This document shows, piece by piece, positions 55,021 to 62,389 of a DNA stretch of 64,000 nt; position 1 is the first letter of the stretch, and the number at the start of each line of letters is the position of its first letter. Source of the stretch: Acidobacteriota bacterium (lineage in GTDB: Bacteria; Acidobacteriota; Terriglobia; Terriglobales; Acidobacteriaceae); contig JAJYVU010000009.1 of NCBI GenBank assembly GCA_021791875.1, positions 1-64,000 on the forward strand. The letters are read 5' to 3'. Below the pieces are notes generated by a model. That model was not told the DNA's origin and did not search any database. It was given only the letters and a program-made list of their open reading frames with translations. A program made the position numbers and the translations under genes.

Positions 55021-56814
55021 CTATAGCTTGCAGGCGCCGGGGTCACAGCGCGTGAAGTACTCATGCTCGTATGGCTGCTCCTCCGCGCCCAGTTGCATCA
55101 CCTGATTTTCCCTTGAGCCTTGACGGAAGATCGTGATTCCCTTGCATCCCAACTGATGGGCCAGCCGATAGACTCTGGAGACCTGGTCGACCGATGCATC
55201 GGATGGCAGGTTCACCGTTTTCGAAACAGCATTGTCCACATGCTTCTGAAATGCTGCCTGGACACGAACATGCCACTCGGGGGCAACCTGCAGTGCCGTG
55301 ACAAAGAGCCGCTGTAACTCCGCGGAACCGCCTCGCATACCAGCGAGCGACCCGGTTTCTGTGACATGTTCCAGCACCTTGCGGGATGGGGCATCCGCTC
55401 CCAGCGTCCGTGCAAAGACCGGATTCAACTCCACCAGGTTTTGCCCCTCGAGTACCCCCACGCGTCGGTAGGCGAGGCCAAAGAGCGGCTCGATGCCCGG
55501 ACTGGTCCCGGCAATCAGGCTGATCGTTCCGGTGGGCGCGACCGACGTCAGCGTGGCATTTCGGAGTTTGAGCCCGGCTGGCGCATACCTGCTCCTCTCC
55601 CATGCCGGAAATGTGCCACGTTCTTTCGCAAGCGCAGCCGAGGCATGCTGAGCTTCCCGTTCAATGAATCGCATCAGCTTGTCTGCAAACGAGAGTGCGG
55701 CATTACTGTCATAGGCAATGCCGCTCAGAATGCACGCCTCTGCGAAGCCCATTACTCCAAGCCCGATTTTGCGGCGCTGCTCGGTGGCGTACTGTACTTC
55801 AGGCAGAGGGTATCTGTTCACGCTGATCACATCATCCAGAAACCGCACCGCATCATGAACAGTCTGGCGCAAACGCTCCCAATCCAGCTGCCCCCGCGTT
55901 GGCCGGGAACTCATAAAATGCGTGAGATTGAGGGACCCGAGATTGCAGGATTCCCAGGCAAGAAGCGGCACTTCCCCGCACGGATTGGTGCTCTCGATGA
56001 CGCCGTCGTCAGGTGTCGGATTGGCGCGCTGGATCGTATCCAGGAAAATCAGTCCTGGGTCTCCGCTCGCCCATGCTGCTTCGCAGATGCGCGTGAATAT
56101 CTTTCGGGCAGAGACACGGCCCGTGACTCCGGCCAAGGAATCGCTCAACCGAACACTGTGACCTTCCGCAACGGCGGACATAAAAGCATCTGTCACAGCC
56201 ACCGAGAGATTGAAATTGGAGAGGGCCGTGCCTGCGCGCTTGCAGTCGATAAACTCCAGAATGTCTGGATGATCAGCGCGAAGCACAGCCATATTGGCCC
56301 CACGCCTCCTTCCACCGAGGCGGATGTTTTCCGTGGCCGAGTCAAATATCTTCATGAAGGAAACCGGCCCGGAAGACATGCCCCCCGTGGAGCGCAGCGG
56401 CTGTCCTTGCGAGCGCAGGCGCGAGAAGGAAAAGCCCGTTCCTCCGCCGGAGCTCTGGATGGTAGCCATGTTACTCAGAGCCTGAAAGATGGATTGCAGA
56501 TTGTCCTCTATCGGCAGCACGAAGCATGCAGAAAGCTGGCCACGGTGCAGGCCGGCATTCATCAGGGTCGGCGAGTTGGGCAGGAAGTCCAGCGATGCCA
56601 GCATTGCGTGAAAACGCTGCTCCCAGAACTGCGCGGCGCTCGCAGGGCCGTAAATCAATTCGGCGGCTGAGACAGCGCGCGCCACACGTTCCAGCATCTG
56701 TTCCGGGTTCTCTATGACCCCACCGCTGGCGTTACGCCGCAAGTAGCGGGCGCGAAGCACGTGCAGCGCATTCTCGCTCCAGGGTGTTGCCGGTTTGTGA
56801 TGGCGGCCTGCCAT
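55021..56814 (-). CDS. nrdJ: Adenosylcobalamin-dependent (class II) ribonucleotide reductase
   Basis: Reduces ribonucleotides to deoxyribonucleotides using a B12-generated radical, oxygen-independent. The 597-residue sequence carries LPNSPTLMNAG, the redox Cys in LSACFVLPIEDN, the radical-site Cys and Glu in NPCGEVPLLAWESCNLGSLN, PTGTISLIAGTSPGIEP, and a C-terminal Cys pair (CDPGACKL) as in NrdA-type enzymes. There is no N-terminal ATP cone, so this compact form may lack dATP activity control. No B12-box riboswitch was found upstream. A nitroreductase gene lies 52 bp upstream on the same strand. Confidence 0.93.
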   Translation of the reverse strand: MAGRHHKPATPWSENALHVLRARYLRRNASGGVIENPEQMLERVARAVSAAELIYGPASAAQFWEQRFHAMLASLDFLPNSPTLMNAGLHRGQLSACFVLPIEDNLQSIFQALSNMATIQSSGGGTGFSFSRLRSQGQPLRSTGGMSSGPVSFMKIFDSATENIRLGGRRRGANMAVLRADHPDILEFIDCKRAGTALSNFNLSVAVTDAFMSAVAEGHSVRLSDSLAGVTGRVSARKIFTRICEAAWASGDPGLIFLDTIQRANPTPDDGVIESTNPCGEVPLLAWESCNLGSLNLTHFMSSRPTRGQLDWERLRQTVHDAVRFLDDVISVNRYPLPEVQYATEQRRKIGLGVMGFAEACILSGIAYDSNAALSFADKLMRFIEREAQHASAALAKERGTFPAWERSRYAPAGLKLRNATLTSVAPTGTISLIAGTSPGIEPLFGLAYRRVGVLEGQNLVELNPVFARTLGADAPSRKVLEHVTETGSLAGMRGGSAELQRLFVTALQVAPEWHVRVQAAFQKHVDNAVSKTVNLPSDASVDQVSRVYRLAHQLGCKGITIFRQGSRENQVMQLGAEEQPYEHEYFTRCDPGACKL

Positions 56815-56866
56815 TGTGTTGCTGCCCGATGATTAACCGCTGATCGACTTCATATGGTGCTCGCGA

Positions 56867-57427
56867 TCATCCGATCCAATGAATCACAGGCTCCTTGCGG
56901 CCATGCGACTCTGGCCATTCTGCGGGATAGCCAAGAATGATCGGCGCCACAATTCGATAGTTCGGCGGCAGATTCAGTTTTTCCAGGGCCTCCGGCTGGC
57001 TGAGCCAGGGACGTGCCAGCCCGATCCAGCAAGATCCAATCCCCTTATCGCGAGCTGCGAGCATCAGGTTTTGTGCGGCGAGACAGCAGTCTTCCGCATC
57101 CTGTGCGGCGCCCGACGTAGCAAAGACAAGAATCAATGCAGGAGCATGGTGGAAGATCTGGTAGTCAGGATTTTCGATCATGCCGCGCAATTCCGGCTCC
57201 AGGCCCGAGCCGGAAAAATGTTCAAGTACAAAGCTTTTGGCCTGTGCAGCCATGGGTTGGATAAATGTAGGGTCAACAGAAACGGCGAAAGCCCACGGTT
57301 GCCGATTCATGGCACTCGGTGCAAGAACCGCGGCCTGGATCAGTTCCTCTACTGCGGACTGGGTCACCGGTTGGCTGCTGAAATTCCGAACTGCCCGGCG
57401 GCTCCGAAGCACTTCCATTAATTGCAT
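56867..57427 (-). CDS. Nitroreductase-family FMN oxidoreductase
   Basis: A 186-residue flavoprotein: RSRRAVRNFSSQPV at the N-terminus, PSAMNRQPWAFAV near residue 45, GIGSCWIGLARPWL near 140 and ILGYPAEWP near the end, the usual FMN-binding layout. Start ATG 57427 is chosen for the GGGAGAGG upstream. Substrates could be quinones, nitro compounds or flavin. A BluB-like role in making the B12 lower ligand would fit the class II reductase downstream, but BluB-specific residues were not confirmed. Confidence 0.85.
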   Translation of the reverse strand: MQLMEVLRSRRAVRNFSSQPVTQSAVEELIQAAVLAPSAMNRQPWAFAVSVDPTFIQPMAAQAKSFVLEHFSGSGLEPELRGMIENPDYQIFHHAPALILVFATSGAAQDAEDCCLAAQNLMLAARDKGIGSCWIGLARPWLSQPEALEKLNLPPNYRIVAPIILGYPAEWPESHGRKEPVIHWIG

Positions 57428-57612
57428 ACTGCCTCTCCCTGATTCGATTTCCACGAACGACGGTTTGACCGTGTCTGGAAGACTGCAAAGGATCAGTTCA
57501 TAGGTGGCTCTGACCTAAGAGCCTTTCTTCGCATTTCCCGCCGCCATCGCCAGTTCGCGCAAATGCTTCAATGGTTCGCACGCACGATTCGGGAGATCTT
57601 TGTAGCACGTAC

Positions 57613-57894
57613 TCACCTTCGCCCCTTCAGTGCCCGCCGGAGCTGATTCCCCGGCCAAAGGATCGCATGGATGATCATGCAGGCAATGATTCTGCTGAAG
57701 AGAACGAGATATTGCAGGCGCGATTTCGGGTACGTCGCGCAGGAAAAAACAGGCTGGTCCAATCTGGCACGAAGACCAGAAGGCTCTGCGTCAACAGGCA
57801 ACGGGCTGCGATTGGAATTGTCACCAATATCCGGATCCAGATAACGAATCGCATTCAGGATTTCCTCACTGGACAACGATCTTGCCGGATTCAT
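57613..57894 (-). CDS. Small hypothetical membrane-associated protein
   Basis: A 93-residue frame starting MNPARSLSSEEILNAIRYLD, with GGAG eight bases before the ATG. The N-terminal half is acidic and helical; a hydrophobic segment (LQYLVLFSRIIACMIIHAIL) lies near the C-terminus, followed by a basic tail, suggesting a single-pass inner-membrane protein. No family is recognised. The plus-strand frame over the same bases has no ribosome-binding site. Support is moderate. Confidence 0.4.
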   Translation of the reverse strand: MNPARSLSSEEILNAIRYLDPDIGDNSNRSPLPVDAEPSGLRARLDQPVFSCATYPKSRLQYLVLFSRIIACMIIHAILWPGNQLRRALKGRR

Positions 57895-58416
57895 GGCATC
57901 CGCTCCATCCTACGTTAAGGAACCACAATCCAGTCCTCGTTCCTGAATGGCGGTTTTCATGGCCGAGAGCCATGATCGAATCCCGTGGCAAGAAAGCCTC
58001 AACTGTGCCTCGCCCGTGGGCATGCCTGGCGGCATCCCCAGGAGGAAGATCACCGCTCTCGACCAGGTCGTTGTGACACCGCTTCAACGCGAACACAGAA
58101 TTGCGATGTCCTGATCAGTATCGTCCCGCCATCTCCATCGGCCTGACCGTGATGCGCGTCACCACGCGCCGCCGTATTGCTGGACGAAGGATCCAACAGC
58201 CGGGCCCGAGATGTGCAAGCCGCAATGCTTCCTGCACTGCAGTGAAATTGGGCGGTCAGAAAGTCGTAAATTGTGATGGTTGAAAAAATTCGGGGCACCA
58301 CCAATTGACGTTCTGCAACGGATTGGCAAACAACGGCGCGTCGTCGCCCGGCAGGGAAACGAAGCGCTTAAACGCAACAATGACCAGGACACGAACCGCA
58401 CAACTCGTGCCGATTC
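57895..58416. other. Non-coding or decayed stretch
   Basis: 522 bp with only short overlapping frames on both strands, none with a Shine-Dalgarno site or recognisable motif. It lies downstream of the secreted protein gene. Possibly a gene remnant. Confidence 0.35.
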
Positions 58417-60009
58417 TCACTGGATGCTTGGCCGATTCTGCCCATTGAGGACGATCAAAACTGGGTTGAGAATCTCATTCGGATCGGGACCATTCGTCGA
58501 CCCCGGATTGATGTAGTTGCGCTGAATGAATTTAATGGTTCCCCCCTTCGGCACGAGCTGTCTCGAAACTTCGACACAGTGAGTCAGACCAGTGCAGTCG
58601 CGCGCGACGTAATACACGTAAAACAGCTTGGACTTATGGTGGAGTGCCCCGGAGAAACTCGCAGCGGTTCCGTCGAGCTCGACATCATCGATATTCTTCA
58701 CGCCAACGAGTTCAGGAAACCAGTTCACAGACAGGCTTGTATATGTGGCATTCCCAGTCTCCGTCGAAAGCGCCCCGACCACGGCAATCACCTCTCCGTT
58801 GTCGATCTGCGTCGAGCCGCTGATCTGGTAGTCTGCGTCCTGCGAGTCGCCCAGGCAGTCCATCGGACCACGCGTAGGATCGGGATAGCCAAGGCAATGC
58901 TGCCCGATAAGGTCAAGGTACTTGTACGCGCTGAAGAACGGCACGATCGTCGCCTCTGGCTGTCCCCAGCTCACACGGACAGCGTCCTCAAGCCTACCCA
59001 GATCCTTGGCCAGCTTCGTCTCATCGTAATTTGCTGTCCGTTGCGTGTATATCGGAATCGGAAGCGCGTTGTCATACTTCCGCGAGCTCATGTCTCGGAC
59101 ACGGAGGATCGCCAGAGGCAGGCTCCTGCGCCATTGCTCGCCCGCCGCCTGGTCAACTGGCAAGGAGTATCGGATGTACGTGATGAAATCGTCTGCAGAA
59201 TGGTCAAGGCCCAGCTTGACCAGGTCGGGGGAGACGGGCTCGATGAATATATCCGCTTCAGGAGCACCCGCATCTTCGAGCGCATTGGTCATCTCCGTGG
59301 CCAGCTCGGTGTCGGACGTGATCACGAAGTATGCAGGTCTGTTCCACGGCGTCTGCCCGGTCTGGTTCTTGATGACGACGTTGTTCGTGCTGTTCCCGAT
59401 GCTTGCCACCAGCATTCTCCGCGACGGATCTGGCGAGCCGCCAAAGAGGATGTCCCGTAATAACGGATCAAAGTTAGCCTGTACGAGTTCCTGGTTAATT
59501 CGATCATTCGCATTGAATGCGATTTCACGCGTAAAGACGTTCGTCTGAATCCCGAAGTAGCGAGCCTGCGGCGGAAGCTGTGCGATGATCACGAGCGCCT
59601 CGGCCGGGTCGAGCCTGTAGGTCGCGGACATGTTACGGCGCGGCTCGTTCAGTATGTGATGGAATCTCTGATCCACATACTCGTCCTTCCACGGCGGCAC
59701 GACTGCGAGTGCGTACGGTGCCGTAGGATTGTTGCCGTAGCAGTAGCCGAGGGTCTGGATCGGGTACTTGCAATCTTCAATACCCCACAACGTCCAGTAG
59801 CCGCGCGCAACGGCAAAACCCTTGCCCTCAACATTGGTGCTGAAGACCTGGACCGTTTGCTCGAGATCGGCAGGAAGCCGATTGATATTGCTGAGTGGAT
59901 CAGCGGCGGGGGCGGCAGCGTGGCTCTGAGCCCGGGCGGCTGAAATACCAAGACAGAATGACAGGCTGAACCAGGCCAGCCCGAAAGCGACGGAACGTTT
60001 CATCGTCAT
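58417..60009 (-). CDS. Secreted protein of unknown function
   Basis: A 530-residue exported protein: residues 1-28 are a typical signal peptide (FGLAWFSLSFCLGISAARA). The mature part starts with a low-complexity Ala/Pro linker, then a region rich in aromatic and Asn/Thr residues (YWTLWGIEDCKYPIQTLGYC, DNGEVIAVVGALSTETGN). At least six Cys residues in the mature chain suggest disulfides. I do not recognise the family. Start could be ATG 60009 or ATG 60003. It stands alone, flanked by gene-poor DNA and next to the tRNA-Leu scar. Confidence 0.75.
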   Translation of the reverse strand: MTMKRSVAFGLAWFSLSFCLGISAARAQSHAAAPAADPLSNINRLPADLEQTVQVFSTNVEGKGFAVARGYWTLWGIEDCKYPIQTLGYCYGNNPTAPYALAVVPPWKDEYVDQRFHHILNEPRRNMSATYRLDPAEALVIIAQLPPQARYFGIQTNVFTREIAFNANDRINQELVQANFDPLLRDILFGGSPDPSRRMLVASIGNSTNNVVIKNQTGQTPWNRPAYFVITSDTELATEMTNALEDAGAPEADIFIEPVSPDLVKLGLDHSADDFITYIRYSLPVDQAAGEQWRRSLPLAILRVRDMSSRKYDNALPIPIYTQRTANYDETKLAKDLGRLEDAVRVSWGQPEATIVPFFSAYKYLDLIGQHCLGYPDPTRGPMDCLGDSQDADYQISGSTQIDNGEVIAVVGALSTETGNATYTSLSVNWFPELVGVKNIDDVELDGTAASFSGALHHKSKLFYVYYVARDCTGLTHCVEVSRQLVPKGGTIKFIQRNYINPGSTNGPDPNEILNPVLIVLNGQNRPSIQ

Positions 60010-60597
60010 CGCGGTTCTCCTTACTTCGAGGTTGCCAACTCATATGGCCCCGCCAGACGTGCGCTCTTCTTCATCGCCTTGTGCCGGGCCGGAAGCGTAT
60101 TGATAGACGGGACGGGAAACCTGCATAGGGCTCTCCCTCCACATCACAGGTCAACTCGTGAAATGGGAGATACACCGATTGGTCCAGGACAGCACGGGGA
60201 GCCTGCCTCACCACCTGCACGCGCCGTGGGTATATGCAATGTGTGAACGAGTCACCGAGCCCAGAATCGTACGGGTCTCCGGTCCTCTCGGGCAGCGAGA
60301 ATCCATGACGAGAGGAATTCATCCTCCATGAGTACAGGTTTTTGGCCGAAGGCATCATCGGGTCTGTGACTGAAATCACATCTCGTGGTCGGGTCGGCCG
60401 ATCGCCCGGCTGGCCGCTTCGGTAACCTCGGCACCCCTTGGAGACCTTGGGCCGTAGTCCACTGGGCTGTGAGCACCATCATTGGGCTGGATTAAACGGA
60501 TAGGGCAGTTCACCGACAGTCGCCCAAACAACCACCAGATAGTTTTTGGCCTCTCGTTTTTGAGAGGCCACCTTCTCTTAAGTCGCTTCTTTTGTTG
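60010..60597. other. Intergenic region with a 9-bp hairpin
   Basis: 588 bp without a convincing gene; a 102-codon minus-strand frame (60071-60379) lacks a ribosome-binding site. A perfect 9-bp stem TGGCCTCTC/GAGAGGCCA (60547-60555 with 60562-60570, loop GTTTTT) lies 28 bp beyond the tRNA fragment on its 3' side. On the minus strand it is followed by A residues, so it is not a standard terminator. Confidence 0.4.
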
Positions 60598-60647
60598 TGG
60601 TGCCCGGAGGGGGACTTGAACCCCCACGGCCTTGCAGCCTGCGGATA
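60598..60647 (-). tRNA. 3' half of a tRNA-Leu gene (fragment)
   Basis: On the minus strand the 50 bases read as the 3' anticodon stem (TCCGC), a type II variable arm (GGC-TGCAAG-GCC), a complete T arm (GGGGG-TTCAAGT-CCCCC), the acceptor 3' strand TCCGGGC, discriminator A and encoded CCA. The long variable arm, GGGGG T stem and A73 point to leucine. The matching 5' half (GCCCGGA...) is not within 250 bp upstream, so no functional tRNA is made here. Such fragments are left by integration into the 3' half of tRNA genes. Confidence 0.7.
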
Positions 60648-60651
60648 AGCC

Positions 60652-60778
60652 CCTTCAGTATGTATCTATCTGCTTGACTCTTATGATAGATACAAATCGC
60701 AGACCTGAAAGTGTGAAAGTCAGTGTGTAGGTCTTCGGGTTTTCTAGTCCCTCCTCTATCGCGTCCGAATACTGAAGG
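60652..60778. repeat. Inverted repeats beside the tRNA-Leu fragment
   Basis: Two perfect 10-bp inverted repeats: TGTATCTATC/GATAGATACA (60661-60670 and 60685-60694) and CCTTCAGTAT/ATACTGAAGG (60652-60661 and 60769-60778). Their place directly inside the tRNA scar is where recombinase arm or core sites would be expected; an ordinary operator is an alternative. No integrase gene is in the window. Confidence 0.55.
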
Positions 60779-60907
60779 AAAGACTTTGGCTTCCGCTGTT
60801 GCAGTATCCTCCTGCCAAGCGGGATTGCATATCCACTAAGGACGAAGTAACGTACTGCTAACCCGTTACTCGGTCACATTTCCCCATCCTCCCCTTAGAA
60901 TCGCCCC

Positions 60908-62389
60908 ATGTTGCTCAACGAGCTTTTGACCCAAAACGCACAGAGGCATCCGGCGAAGGTAGCCGTGATCGCGGGTGAACACCAGATGACGTTCGCCCAA
61001 CTGGACCATGCGGTCGACTGCATGGCGCACGATTTGCTCGACCGCGGGCTGCAGCATGGGGACCGTGTTGCAATCCATGCCTATAGCTCGATTGAGATGG
61101 TCGTGCTGATGATGGGTGCTTTCCGGGCTGGTCTGATCGCAGTTCCCATGAATCCCCGGATGAAGGCACCGGAGATCGCTTACGTCCTGGAGCACTCAGG
61201 TGCGCGGGTCTGCTTCAGCGAACCGGCACTCGCGCCGCTGGTGAACGGTGCCGAAGTGATTGGCGCACTGCCTGACGCGAAGGAGACCAGTACGCCGTTG
61301 CCGCTCGTCAGCCCCGATGACCCCGCCATTCTGCTCTATACCTCGGGCACAACGGCTCGGCCGAAGGGCGCGATCCACACGCAGAGAACACTCTTCGAGG
61401 GTGCAAAGACGATGATGCCGGGAGCCATTACACCTGCGGATATCTGTCTCGCGACAACTCAACTCTCTCACGCGAGCGCTTTGATGTGCGTGTACCTTCC
61501 CGGCCTGATTCAGGGCGCGACGGTGGTCCTGCTGAGGAGTTTCAACCCGGCTGCAGTGCTTGACCTTATCGAGCGTCATGCGTGCAGCTATATGTTCGAT
61601 CTCCCAGCCGGGCTTCAGCAGATTGTGGAGGAACAGGTCTCAACACCTCGCAACATTTCGAGCATGCGATCGATCAGTGCAGGTGGTGACTCGGTGCCGG
61701 TTGCGCTTCACAGGCGCGTACTCGACCTGTTTCGCATTGAGGTCAGGGAAGGCTGCGGAATGACGGAAGTGATACCCACCGCCTACAATCCTCCCGGCGC
61801 TGTGCGCGCTGGATCCATGGGCACGGCGCCGGAGGGCTTTTCTCTCCGCGTTGTTGATGAGCGAGGCAACGACGTGGAACCGGGCGAAACCGGCGAGCTC
61901 ATTCTTCGCAGTCCCGCGAACTGCATCGGCTACTGGAATGATCCCGACGCGACAACGAAACTCCTCCGACATGGATGGCTCCACACCGGCGATTTGGTCA
62001 TGTGCGATGAGGATGGATATTACTGGTTCAAAGGCCGACTGAAGCAGATCATCATCCGCGGTGGTTCCAACATCTCGCCGCAGGAAGTCGAAGAGGCGCT
62101 GTATCAGCATCCAGCCGTTTTCGAAGCAGGAGTTGTAGGCCTGCCCGATCCAAAATTCGGCGAGCTACCTGTGGCCTTTGTTTCTCTTCGTGAAGGTCAT
62201 CACTCCTCGCAGGACGATCTGCTCTCCCATGCACGCACCATGCTTTCGGAGTACAAGGTTCCGGCGAAAGTGTACTTTATGGATGCGTTGCCGAAAGGTC
62301 TAACCGGCAAGGTCGACCGGCGCCGATTGCGCGACATGCTGCTTGCCAATGCCGAGCTTCTCGACAGCGAGATCGTATCGCGGGTCTGA
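60908..62389 (+). CDS. Acyl-CoA ligase-type AMP-binding enzyme
   Basis: Adenylate-forming enzyme of the ANL superfamily (493 residues), which activates a carboxylic acid to acyl-AMP and usually passes it to CoA. Motifs: P-loop LLYTSGTTARPKGAI near residue 140, CGMTEVIPTAYNPPG near 285, the hinge GRLKQIIIRGGSNISPQEVE, and the catalytic Lys in PKGLTGKVDRR near the C-terminus. The acid substrate (medium/long-chain fatty or aromatic acid) cannot be set. Its last 90 bp overlap, tail to tail, the TPR gene. Just upstream lies the tRNA-Leu scar, so it may be within an acquired segment. Confidence 0.92.
   Translation: MLLNELLTQNAQRHPAKVAVIAGEHQMTFAQLDHAVDCMAHDLLDRGLQHGDRVAIHAYSSIEMVVLMMGAFRAGLIAVPMNPRMKAPEIAYVLEHSGARVCFSEPALAPLVNGAEVIGALPDAKETSTPLPLVSPDDPAILLYTSGTTARPKGAIHTQRTLFEGAKTMMPGAITPADICLATTQLSHASALMCVYLPGLIQGATVVLLRSFNPAAVLDLIERHACSYMFDLPAGLQQIVEEQVSTPRNISSMRSISAGGDSVPVALHRRVLDLFRIEVREGCGMTEVIPTAYNPPGAVRAGSMGTAPEGFSLRVVDERGNDVEPGETGELILRSPANCIGYWNDPDATTKLLRHGWLHTGDLVMCDEDGYYWFKGRLKQIIIRGGSNISPQEVEEALYQHPAVFEAGVVGLPDPKFGELPVAFVSLREGHHSSQDDLLSHARTMLSEYKVPAKVYFMDALPKGLTGKVDRRRLRDMLLANAELLDSEIVSRV

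Noticed and set aside
56815-57612. Cobalamin riboswitch for the B12-dependent ribonucleotide reductase
   Set aside because: The gap before nrdJ is only 52 bp and no B12-box-like sequence was seen upstream of the nitroreductase.
60071-60379. 102-codon minus-strand frame near the tRNA fragment
   Set aside because: No ribosome-binding site or family resemblance; neighbouring short frames read through the tRNA sequence itself.
60598-60907. Intron-split complete tRNA-Leu
   Set aside because: A 5' exon beginning GCCCGGA was searched for on the minus strand up to the next gene and not found, so a fragment is the better reading.
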